From NCBI RefSeq assembly GCF_008802365.1, contig NZ_VZQZ01000002.1:124001-188000 (forward strand): a stretch of DNA of 64,000 nt, written 5' to 3'. Below the pieces are notes generated by a model that was not told where the DNA came from, ran no database searches, and saw nothing but the letters and a program-made list of their open reading frames with translations. Of the stretch, positions 18,586 to 26,233 are shown in pieces. Position 1 is the stretch's first letter, and each line of letters opens with the position of its first letter. Made by a program: the position numbers and the translations under genes. This DNA is from Oryzomonas japonica (GTDB taxonomy: Bacteria > Desulfobacterota > Desulfuromonadia > Geobacterales > Pseudopelobacteraceae).

Positions 18586-19041
18586 ATGACACACCCCGGA
18601 TGCGGCTGCCCCGGCAGCATGGCGCGTACCATCGAACAACCGGAACCAGATGAAGGCAGTACGGTCAGGGTTCGTTCCGAGCTGCGACAGTGGCCGGTGC
18701 AACTCCATCTGATACCATCAACGGCATCCTACCTCCAGGACGCGGACCTCCTGATCAGCGCCGACTGTGTGGCCTATGCCATGGGTGGCATGCACCAGGA
18801 TCTGCTGAAGGGAAAAGCCCTGGCCATCGCCTGCCCCAAACTGGACGACACCACACCCTATGTGGAAAAGCTGGCCGGCATCTTCAGTACCAACGCCATC
18901 AAGAGCATCACCGTGGCCATTATGGAAGTGCCCTGCTGCCGCGGTCTGGACATTCTGGTCAGGGAGGCACTGGCCCGGAGCGGGCAGGATACCCCCCTTG
19001 AGTGCGTGGTAATCGGCGTCAACGGAGAACGGAGGAATTAA
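18586..19041 (+). CDS. Hemerythrin-linked protein resembling ferredoxin-fused redox proteins, ferredoxin part absent
   Basis: 151 residues. The N-terminus is cysteine-rich (HPGCGCPGS), then comes a conserved body with SELRQWPVQLHL, DADLLISADCVAYA, GKALAIACPKLDD and MEVPCCRG. This body is known from proteins that carry an additional 4Fe-4S ferredoxin domain and occur near hybrid cluster protein genes in sulfate and metal reducers; here no CxxCxxC ferredoxin motif is present. Cys residues 6, 8, 57, 81, 115 and 116 could still bind a cluster or metal. It overlaps the hemerythrin gene by one base (TAATG). Exact reaction unknown. Confidence 0.78.
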   Translation: MTHPGCGCPGSMARTIEQPEPDEGSTVRVRSELRQWPVQLHLIPSTASYLQDADLLISADCVAYAMGGMHQDLLKGKALAIACPKLDDTTPYVEKLAGIFSTNAIKSITVAIMEVPCCRGLDILVREALARSGQDTPLECVVIGVNGERRN

Positions 19042-19652
19042 TGGAAACCGAGATTACCCAAGCGCTGGTCAACGAACATCGCCTGATTCTGAGGATGGTG
19101 GCCCTTCTGGAACGTAATGCCCGCCGGACCGCCGCAGGGGCGTACGACGGATGGCAATTCTACCTGGACGGCGTGGACTTTATCCGCAATTACGCCGACC
19201 GCTTCCACCACGCCAAAGAAGAGGATGTCCTCTTTGCGGCACTGTTTGAAAACGGCATGCCCCGCGAGCACAGTCCGGTGGCCGCCATGCTGCTGGAGCA
19301 TGACCAGGGAAGACAGTATGTGGGGGCCATGGAGACAGCGGCCAAAGAGGCCATGGCGGGCAACGGCGGCGCCGCCGAGCTCGTCGTGGAAAATGCCCTG
19401 GCCTACGCCGAACTGCTGCGCGCCCATATCGCTAAAGAGGACGGAATACTCTACCCCCTTGCCGAACGGCTCATACCTGCTAGACTGAAAAGCGATATCA
19501 TCGCGGGCTATGCAGCGGCAGAAGCGGAAAAACCGGCCGGTTTCGCGGCCCATTATGAGGCGCTCGTAACGAAATACGAACGAGAGGTTGAGGGCATATG
19601 GATACCGAACGACTCTGTAGCACCATCATTGAAAATGCCAATGACGCCGTGA
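19041..19652 (+). CDS. Hemerythrin HHE-domain protein
   Basis: 203-residue four-helix-bundle protein. Di-iron ligand positions are visible as NEHRLI near the N-terminus, RFHHAKEEDVLF, LLEHDQGR and AHIAKEDGILYP. Proteins of this type (DUF438/YtfE relatives) bind O2 or NO at a non-heme di-iron site in the cytoplasm. ATG has GGAGG at 4 nt and shares a base with the previous stop. The last 55 nt overlap the following PAS gene in another frame. Confidence 0.92.
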   Translation: METEITQALVNEHRLILRMVALLERNARRTAAGAYDGWQFYLDGVDFIRNYADRFHHAKEEDVLFAALFENGMPREHSPVAAMLLEHDQGRQYVGAMETAAKEAMAGNGGAAELVVENALAYAELLRAHIAKEDGILYPLAERLIPARLKSDIIAGYAAAEAEKPAGFAAHYEALVTKYEREVEGIWIPNDSVAPSLKMPMTP

Positions 19653-20041
19653 TGTTTTCCGACAGCAAGGGGATTATCCAATTCTGGAACAGCGGCGCTG
19701 AACGGATGTTCGGCTACCGTAGCGAAGAGGCGCTGGGCAAATCCCTGGACCTGATTATACCCGAGAACCTGCGCCAACGGCACTGGGACGGCTACTTTCG
19801 GGTCATGGCAAGCGGTACGAGCCGCTACAGCGTCGAAATGCTCTCCGCACCCGCCCTGCGCAAGGACGGTAGCCGCATCTCCACCGAATTTTCCATGGTC
19901 GTGGTCACGGACACGGCCGGGCAGGTTCAGGGTGTTGCCGCGATCATCCGCGACGTGACGGCGCGATGGCAGCGGGAGCGGGAGCAGAAGGAACGCATCA
20001 GGGAGTTGGAGTTGCTGCAGAAGAACGCGCCACAAGGGTAA
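19598..20041 (+). CDS. Stand-alone PAS-domain protein
   Basis: 147 residues consisting of one PAS domain (IIENANDAVMFSDSKGIIQ, FWNSGAERMFGY, FSMVVVTDTAGQVQG, AAIIRDVTAR) and a short C-terminal coiled coil rich in E/R. There is no kinase, GGDEF or methyl-accepting domain. It may bind heme or flavin, or act as a sensory subunit for another protein, but no ligand residue is diagnostic. ATG has GAGGTTGAGGG upstream, inside the hemerythrin gene, so the two are co-translated. Confidence 0.85.
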   Translation: MDTERLCSTIIENANDAVMFSDSKGIIQFWNSGAERMFGYRSEEALGKSLDLIIPENLRQRHWDGYFRVMASGTSRYSVEMLSAPALRKDGSRISTEFSMVVVTDTAGQVQGVAAIIRDVTARWQREREQKERIRELELLQKNAPQG

Positions 20042-20056
20042 GGGGAAACAGGCCTG

Positions 20057-21757
20057 TCAGGTTTCCCTGCGGCCCTGCAGTCTGGCTTCGCAGTCAGGAC
20101 AGATGCCGTAGCTGAACATGGCGCCTGAGTGTTTGCTGATATAGGTTTCCAGTTGGTTCCAATACCCCTTGTCGTCACGGATCTTCTTGCAGGAGTCGCA
20201 GATGGGCAGCAAGCCGCTCAATATTCTGACATCGCACAGTGCCCCCTGAAGATCCCCGATGAGCCCTTCACGCTCTTTTTCAACCCTCTTCCGGTCGCTG
20301 ATATCCTCGATCTGAACGATAAAATATTCCGGATCGCCTTCGTCGCCCTTGAGGACTGAGGCGGTCAGTTGCCCCCAGACCAACTCGCGGCCCTTGGTTA
20401 TGTACCGTTTTTCCACGGTATAGGCGGAAACCTCTCCATCCAGCAGCCGCTCCACATTGGGAATATCCAGATTCAGGTCGTCCGGGTGGGTTACCTCCGC
20501 GAAGGTCAAACCTTGAAGCGCCTCTTTTTCATATCCCAGGATGGCGCACAGAGCGCGGTTAACCAGGAGAAACGCACCGTTGAGAGAGACGAGTGCCATC
20601 CCGATGGGAGCGTTTTCCAAAGCGCTGCGGAATCGGGCCTCGCTTTCCCGCACAGCCTTCTCCCGGACGGAAAGCTGATCCGCCATCTGGTCGAAGGTCT
20701 GGGCCAAATCTCCCAACTCCCCCCCCTGCAGGCAAGCGGAAACCCGCGTGTGAAGATTTCCTGCCGCCAGGCGGTGGGAAGCCTCCTGCAACGCAGTGAT
20801 CCTGTTGACAAAACAGTGCTTGCCGATAAATAGGGCCAGAAAAATTGCTGCAAGCAGGAACAGTGACAGGAACGCCATATTGTAAAACTGCTTTTCCGCC
20901 GCTTTACTCAGGGTCGCCTGGAGAGGAATACCGGCACGAACGTACAGGTAAGGGAACGTTTCATTGCGTAACCGCAATTTGGTGTACGAAATGATCCGCC
21001 GGTCGCCGGACACCCCCACATCAATAAACGAGTTTTCCTCAGGACCGTTCACCATGCTCATGAAGATCCCGTCGTTGGCCTTTTTACCGACAAACCCCTC
21101 GGGATTCAGGTTTCTGTCGATTATCACCCCGTTATAGTCGATGATATTGAAGGTCGTCCCCTGGGGCAAGCCTGCCTGGTTAAACAGGACATTGTAATGG
21201 TCAAAATTGAAGTTGACTGCAATAACGGCCTTAACCTCACCTTTTTCATCAAGAACCGGATACCCGAAACCGATGGTCGGTTTTGTGGAAATTTGACCAA
21301 TGACATATTCACCGGAAGAAAACTGCCTGGTTTTGACGGCATTCCGGAAGGTACGCTTATCGCGCAGGGAGAACGGCTTGGTAAGAGGCAGAGCCGATGC
21401 CCACACATCTCCGGTTGTTGGGTCGGCGATTACAATATTGGCATACTGGGGATTCAAGGCGAGGACACTCGTCAGAATACCGTTGACGGCCGCCGTCTTG
21501 TGTTCTCTGACCTGGGGCAATTGCCCCAGCACGGTCACCAGCTGGTGTGCGGCCGCAGTAAGATTTCTCTGCTCGGAGGCAATGCTGTGGGCCAGTTTCC
21601 TCGTCTCGGCGACGCCTTCCTGTAGCGCATCATGGTGCTGGTCCAGACCAAAATGGACGATCAACCCCACAGCCGGCAAGGCAAGCAGCAGGGTCAGCAG
21701 GAGCAGAAGTTTCCGCAACGAAAGGGAGGAGAGGTAATCGAGCAGGCTTTGTATCAT
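20057..21757 (-). CDS. Cache-HAMP-PAS membrane sensor without recognised output domain
   Basis: 566 residues. TM1 (about 16-34), a periplasmic dCache-like sensor (about 35-295; YPVLDEKGEVKAVIAVNF), TM2 (about 300-322), HAMP (about 323-375; RITALQEASHRLAAGN), and a PAS domain (about 385-510; ENAPIGMALVSLNG, then EDISDRKRVEKERE). The C-terminus carries LLPICDSCKKIRDDKGYW and GICPDC, a CxxC...CxxC module that is common at the ends of sensor and receiver proteins in this group and probably binds a metal. No histidine kinase, GGDEF, EAL or MCP signalling domain is present. It converges with the PAS gene. Confidence 0.85.
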   Translation of the reverse strand: MIQSLLDYLSSLSLRKLLLLLTLLLALPAVGLIVHFGLDQHHDALQEGVAETRKLAHSIASEQRNLTAAAHQLVTVLGQLPQVREHKTAAVNGILTSVLALNPQYANIVIADPTTGDVWASALPLTKPFSLRDKRTFRNAVKTRQFSSGEYVIGQISTKPTIGFGYPVLDEKGEVKAVIAVNFNFDHYNVLFNQAGLPQGTTFNIIDYNGVIIDRNLNPEGFVGKKANDGIFMSMVNGPEENSFIDVGVSGDRRIISYTKLRLRNETFPYLYVRAGIPLQATLSKAAEKQFYNMAFLSLFLLAAIFLALFIGKHCFVNRITALQEASHRLAAGNLHTRVSACLQGGELGDLAQTFDQMADQLSVREKAVRESEARFRSALENAPIGMALVSLNGAFLLVNRALCAILGYEKEALQGLTFAEVTHPDDLNLDIPNVERLLDGEVSAYTVEKRYITKGRELVWGQLTASVLKGDEGDPEYFIVQIEDISDRKRVEKEREGLIGDLQGALCDVRILSGLLPICDSCKKIRDDKGYWNQLETYISKHSGAMFSYGICPDCEARLQGRRET

Positions 21758-22069
21758 GAACGCGTCCTCGAGAGGCTGTCGGGCAGGCGCTTACAAGATG
21801 GCTTGGTTCCGTGAGGCCGGGGCGACAATCGTCACCTCGTGGCATGTTCGCATGTACCTCTAACACGGCACGGCATGACCGCCGCAAAATTAAATGCATT
21901 CAAAACTTGCAAAAGCCGGGCCTCAAATTGGATCAGGGAGGAGATCGGTGCTCTATTCGCAAGTTTTCCCCCAAAAGAAGCGACAAAGCCGCCACCCTCA
22001 TGGGAGCCGGAACAGTGATTGTGCGCCGGCTAGCCGGGCGGAGAGGCTATCGGGCCAAAGGTGGGCTGG
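21758..22069. other. Intergenic stretch, no gene recognised
   Basis: About 310 nt between the sensor gene and the cheW terminator. It is the presumed upstream region of the sensor. Short frames exist but none has a ribosome site or a recognisable product. Confidence 0.5.
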
Positions 22070-22107
22070 AAAACGATAATGGGGATACTCTATCAGGGTA
22101 TCCCCAT
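22070..22107 (-). terminator. Terminator after cheW
   Basis: ATGGGGATAC and GTATCCCCAT form a 10-bp stem with a short loop, followed on the minus strand by TATCGTTTT. It lies about 30 nt past the cheW stop. Confidence 0.6.
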
Positions 22108-22138
22108 CGTCACGGCAGTTTTTCCGACAAGCCCTTAT

Positions 22139-22630
22139 TTACATTCCGCCAAATAGCTGGGTTTCTCCTGGCGAAAACATCTTGTCCAGGGAAAGAAGCA
22201 CGAGCAGGCGATCCGTTCGGTTGATCACGCCCGTGATGCACTCCTGATCTATACCGCCCGACACCACGGGTGGGGGAGGCTGTATTTCGCTATCGGAGAT
22301 GCGGACGACCTCCGACACGGCATCGACGATAAATCCCGTTAAATCGCCGTCCACATCCACAACAATGATGCGGGTCTGGCTATTGTTCGCCACTTCGGGC
22401 AAACCAAATTTACGACGCATGGAGATAATGGGAATCACCCGCCCGCGAAGGTTTATGATGCCCTCAACGTAGTGCGGGGTGTTGGGCATGTGCGTAATGG
22501 CGGTCATGCGGATGATTTCGCGGACCTTCAGGACCTCTATGCCGAATTCTTCGTCCCCCAGGTTAAAGCTGACGAGTTGGTTGAGCTCACCCTTGGACTC
22601 ATCACTCTTGACCATCAGTTCGTTGGACAT
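22139..22630 (-). CDS. cheW: Chemotaxis scaffold protein CheW
   Basis: 163 residues with the SH3-like CheW fold: LVSFNLGDEEFGIEVLKVREI, the receptor/CheA-binding IINLRGRVIPIISMR, VSEVVRI and a C-terminal LVLLSLDKMF. CheW couples methyl-accepting receptors to CheA kinase. No cheA, receptor or other che gene lies nearby, so it probably serves a cluster elsewhere. AAGGA lies 9 nt before the ATG. A 15-residue acidic extension precedes the domain. Confidence 0.93.
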   Translation of the reverse strand: MSNELMVKSDESKGELNQLVSFNLGDEEFGIEVLKVREIIRMTAITHMPNTPHYVEGIINLRGRVIPIISMRRKFGLPEVANNSQTRIIVVDVDGDLTGFIVDAVSEVVRISDSEIQPPPPVVSGGIDQECITGVINRTDRLLVLLSLDKMFSPGETQLFGGM

Positions 22631-22753
22631 TATCTCATTCCTTTCAGTGGTTCAAATCGTTGCCATGCAGCCCATTCTATACCAGTTTGCCAAAGCCCTG
22701 TCAAAGCCTGAACAGCCCCAGCCGCAGACATTGACGGAATGCACACGATTGCA

Positions 22754-24625
22754 TCAACGCCGGCGATTTCGTTTGTGCTTCTTTTCCCTCACGTTAACAC
22801 GGTGCTTCTGCGCCTTTTGCGCCTTCTGCACCTTATGTTTTCTGGCCTTGGCGGACGGGGCGTCATTCTTGATGCTGCTCAGTAACAGTTGGGGTTCTGC
22901 AAAGGTGGGATCGGCCTTTTTTGCTGCCTCCAACATCTCCCTGGCCTCGGAGATACGCCCGCTTTTCAGGTAGGCCCGGCCAAGGGCAAAGAGCGCCCGG
23001 GCATTATCCGGCTTCAACTCGAGTGACTTTTTGTACTCGCTGAAGGCCAATTCATAATCTTTTTTGAACTCATACACGATCCCCAGGCGGTAGTGGCGTT
23101 GCGGATCGTCCGGCGACCGTGCCAGCCAATCCTTGACAAGCCCGGTCAGATCATCAAAGCGCTTCTGCTTGACATAGAGCGTAATCAGGGCATTGCGGGC
23201 TTCCTCGTCTTCAGCGTTCAGCCGGAGGACTTCCCGGTAATGATACTCCGCCTTTTCGGGAGACGAACGGCGCATGAATATCCGCGCCAACTCCCGATGC
23301 CCTTCGATGCTGGTCGGATCGAGACGCAAGGCCTCTTCATACTCCGGGACGGCGTTCTTCAGATCCTTACCATGGACATAAACCCGCCCCAAGTTCAGGT
23401 GGTACAGCGGGTTATCCGCTCTCGTGCGAATCAACTCGCGGTACTGCTCCGCCGCTTCAGCAAAATTGCCGCGCCACGTCAATATCTCAGCCAGCCTGCG
23501 CCGGGCATTGACGTCCGAAGGATCGGACTGGAGCGCGCCACGATAGAACGACAGCGCCTCATCGAGCTGTCCCTTGCGCTCATTGAGCAGACCAAGGCGA
23601 TACAACGTTGCGCCGTCCTTAACTCCTCCCTTGACCAGTGCAGCGAATGTCGCAGCGGCGTCTTCGTCATGACCGGCCGCCATTTGAGCGTCTCCAAGTT
23701 TCTGTTGCACACCGGTCCAGTTTGACCGCCCCTTGAGGGCCGTCTGGTAGGCGGTTATTGCCTTGCCGTATTCACGTTCCGCCATGAACACATCGCCTTT
23801 GCGGGCAAAATCTTCCGGGTCGATGGTGACATCGATCCCCGCCAGCAAATACTCCTTCCGGGCCGCCTCCCGGTCTCCCTTTTCCATAAGGATATCCGCC
23901 AGCAGCTTGTGCCCTTTGGGGTCAGAGGTAGTGGTTGCAAGGTAGCTCCGAAGCTGGCCGGCCGCTTGGTCGAGCTTGCCGGCCTTACGGTAGAGTCCGG
24001 CCAAACCGAGATGGGCAGCCGCGTCTCCGGGCTTCAATATCAGGAGCCGGTCGTATTCGCTTGCTGCCCTGTCGTATTGTTTAAGATCTTCATACGCCTT
24101 GGCAAGGCCGGCCTGAATGGCTGGGTCACCGGGAAATGCCCGGCGTGCCGAGCTGTAATGAAACAGCGCCAGAGCCGGCAGCGCCCCCTCCCCCATGACC
24201 CTGCCCAGGGCACGATGATAGCGGGGATCGGGCTTACCCATGAGCCCTTTAGTCAGTTCAACCGACGCTTCCCGATCATGTCCCCGTTCAAGGAGCAACA
24301 GGCCAAGGTTTCCGTGGGCTTCAGCTAAGGTGGCGTCTTTGGCCACTACCTCACGGTACAGTGTAATTGCGTTGTCAACCTTGCCGGACCGTTCGGCCCT
24401 GAGTGCCTTAACGAAACGCCCGGCAACACCATCCGGGCATACTTTGAGAATGTCCTCTTCCTGTTTTAAACGTTGCGGGGTAACGCTGACGGCAGTGAGT
24501 GTATCGAGAGATTTTCGTGCCTCCGTACAGGGGTCGGACTTGGACAACCCCCAGGTAAAACCGCAACAGAACACGACGGTCACTCCCAAGACAAGCGAAC
24601 GAACAAATGTCACACCTTGCATCAT
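22754..24625 (-). CDS. Large TPR-repeat protein, exported
   Basis: 623 residues. An N-terminal signal peptide (VRSLVLGVTVVFCCGFTWG) is followed by about 14 TPR units from about residue 75 to 590 (for example AEAHGNLGLLLLERGHDREA and NARALFALGRAYLKSGRISE). The C-terminus is a strongly basic K/R/H tail of about 30 residues. TPR arrays of this kind act as assembly platforms in the periplasm or at the outer membrane. It lies 60 nt after pal on the same strand, so an envelope-associated role is plausible; no enzymatic domain was seen. Confidence 0.85.
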   Translation of the reverse strand: MMQGVTFVRSLVLGVTVVFCCGFTWGLSKSDPCTEARKSLDTLTAVSVTPQRLKQEEDILKVCPDGVAGRFVKALRAERSGKVDNAITLYREVVAKDATLAEAHGNLGLLLLERGHDREASVELTKGLMGKPDPRYHRALGRVMGEGALPALALFHYSSARRAFPGDPAIQAGLAKAYEDLKQYDRAASEYDRLLILKPGDAAAHLGLAGLYRKAGKLDQAAGQLRSYLATTTSDPKGHKLLADILMEKGDREAARKEYLLAGIDVTIDPEDFARKGDVFMAEREYGKAITAYQTALKGRSNWTGVQQKLGDAQMAAGHDEDAAATFAALVKGGVKDGATLYRLGLLNERKGQLDEALSFYRGALQSDPSDVNARRRLAEILTWRGNFAEAAEQYRELIRTRADNPLYHLNLGRVYVHGKDLKNAVPEYEEALRLDPTSIEGHRELARIFMRRSSPEKAEYHYREVLRLNAEDEEARNALITLYVKQKRFDDLTGLVKDWLARSPDDPQRHYRLGIVYEFKKDYELAFSEYKKSLELKPDNARALFALGRAYLKSGRISEAREMLEAAKKADPTFAEPQLLLSSIKNDAPSAKARKHKVQKAQKAQKHRVNVREKKHKRNRRR

Positions 24626-24685
24626 GGTTATCCAATCCTTCCTTCAGCCCGAGGGGGACCTTACCCCCCCGGACTGAAAACAGCT

Positions 24686-25270
24686 TTACGGCGTCACGAC
24701 GACAAGCTCGTCGCGGCGGTTCTTTTTCCAGGCCGCCTCGTCATGCCCCTGGTCGGCAGGCCGCTCTTTGCCATAGCTGATGGTTGCAAGCCGCCCATCG
24801 GAAACGCCCAGTGTCGTCAGGTACTTTTTGGCGGCCTGAGCGCGGCGCTCGCCCAAAGCCAGGTTGTATTCGGCAGAACCATGCTCATCGCAATTACCCT
24901 CGATACGAACCTTGGCCTCGGGTGCTTTCACGAGCGCAGCAGCGCTCTTTGCCAGCGTGGCGCGGGCTGCATCGGACAGTTGGGAGGAGTCGAAATCGAA
25001 ATAAATCCTGTCCAGGGCAGATTGGAGTTGTGAAGCCGACGAGGTGCTTTGGGCCTGCGGTGCAACAGCGGCCTGCTTGGCCGGAACAGCCGCCTGTTCT
25101 TTGCCGGCTACCGGCGTTGCGGCATCGTTTTTCTGCGGTCCGACCGTCTTGGCGACAGGTGTCGCTGCTATCCCCTCGTCCTTTTTCACGACCTCCTGGT
25201 TTGCGCAACCCCCCACAAGCAAGAGCCCACAAACAAGCATCGCGACGCAAAATTTCATACTGTTTTTCAT
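24686..25270 (-). CDS. pal: Peptidoglycan-associated lipoprotein (OmpA family)
   Basis: 194 residues. A signal peptide ends in lipobox LVGGC, followed by an A/Q/K-rich linker (about 22-85) and an OmpA C-terminal domain (IYFDFDSSQLS, IEGNCDEHGSAEYNLALGERRA), with the D and R residues that bind diaminopimelate. Pal anchors the outer membrane to peptidoglycan. GAGGAG lies upstream of the ATG. tolA, tolB, tolQ and tolR are not adjacent here, so this could be a second Pal paralogue rather than the main tol-pal gene. Confidence 0.92.
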   Translation of the reverse strand: MKNSMKFCVAMLVCGLLLVGGCANQEVVKKDEGIAATPVAKTVGPQKNDAATPVAGKEQAAVPAKQAAVAPQAQSTSSASQLQSALDRIYFDFDSSQLSDAARATLAKSAAALVKAPEAKVRIEGNCDEHGSAEYNLALGERRAQAAKKYLTTLGVSDGRLATISYGKERPADQGHDEAAWKKNRRDELVVVTP

Positions 25271-25376
25271 AATTTATACTCCTCTGAAATAAGATAAGAT
25301 AAGACAAAAATAAGACGCACGCACGCGGCAACCGTTGTCGACGGCATCGCCACGGGCGCTAGATACGGTTACGGGA

Positions 25377-25715
25377 TTAAACGTACGAAGGCGAACGAGG
25401 GGGAGCGCGGGGCGTTAATAGCCTTAACAGCAGCAGAGAGGAAACGAACACAATCACGATGTGAAACGACAGCGGCTGACCTACGGGAGTAATGGGAGAG
25501 ATCGACCAGCCCAGGGCAACTGGCTCATCGCACTGGTTGGCCGGTGCCAGCTGGGCCGATTTTTCAGCCGGCGTTTCCAGGACGGCACGCGGTGTGGCTT
25601 TCGGCTTTTGCGGACGTGATATATTAGGAACCTTTATCCCGAGGAACAGGAGGAATAAAGGCAAGGTGAAGATAACCAGACGCCTGGTCGAGCGTTGCCG
25701 CATAGCATGGTACAT
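25377..25715 (-). CDS. Hypothetical two-TM protein
   Basis: Up to 112 residues from the ATG at 25715. Two hydrophobic stretches (LVIFTLPLFLLFLGI near the N-terminus and FHIVIVFVSSLLLLRLL near the C-terminus) flank a proline/alanine-rich loop. No ribosome site precedes any of the candidate starts and no family is recognised, so it may not be a gene. It sits 80 nt downstream of the candidate selenoprotein on the same strand. Confidence 0.35.
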   Translation of the reverse strand: MYHAMRQRSTRRLVIFTLPLFLLFLGIKVPNISRPQKPKATPRAVLETPAEKSAQLAPANQCDEPVALGWSISPITPVGQPLSFHIVIVFVSSLLLLRLLTPRAPPRSPSYV

Positions 25716-25795
25716 GGTGATAGTAATATCAGATTGTTGCAGCAAAGTGCAATCGAATTGGCCGGCACGCCTCTCGGCAGGCCCCACCGCCCCTG

Positions 25796-25966
25796 CTACT
25801 GTTTGCCATGAGGCGGATCTTTCACTTTATTCTTGTGTTTGGCACCTCGGTCCCCGAGGTCGCAGGCGTTGGACATTCAGGTGGACACACCGAGGCGCGG
25901 AAGGATGTACTTTTGGAGTACCACCCACACAACGAGGAATATGATCAGCACTAGCAGTTCTTTCAC
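25796..25966 (-). CDS. Candidate membrane selenoprotein with in-frame TGA (Sec)
   Basis: Read with TGA as selenocysteine, the frame gives 56 residues. GTG is preceded by GAGGTGATGGA. The first part, MKELLVLIIFLVVWVVLQ, is one membrane helix followed by KYILPRLGVST, then U (TGA at 25877-25879), then MSNACDLGDRGAKHKNKVKD and a TAG stop at 25796-25798. The frame stays open and hydrophilic for 26 codons after TGA. A 7-bp hairpin with loop GGA starts 16 nt after TGA, within the known bacterial SECIS distance. U30 and C35 could form a redox pair. The alternative is two abutting mini-frames of 29 and 26 residues, or a 29-residue membrane peptide alone. Sec decoding is inferred; selABCD are not in this window. 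Confidence 0.55.
25844..25860 (-). promoter_or_regulatory. SECIS-like hairpin
   Basis: On the minus strand ACCTCGG-GGA-CCGAGGT forms a perfect 7-bp stem with a triloop (or 6 bp with loop GGGAC). The loop begins 24 nt after the in-frame TGA, and its first base is G; bacterial SECIS elements usually have the loop 16-37 nt after UGA and a G at loop position 1 or 2. Confidence 0.5.
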
Positions 25967-26233
25967 TCCATCACCTCGCTCATTCGGATTGGGGCTGGGC
26001 AGGCATACCGGAATCATACCCCTGCCTCAGGCCTATTATTCAATTTATAATATATAACAAAGAATATATCAATAACAATCGAGACCGGAAGTAAGAATCA
26101 TGCCGCCTCCGGCCAAGCCAAGCCACTCCTCTCTTAGCCTCCAACCACTGTGATGGTTGTGGACAGTCCATGGTTGAGGTATAGTGTACCCATGTTTTTG
26201 ATGCCCGAGCGCCAGCCCCCGGAGGTAAGTCCC

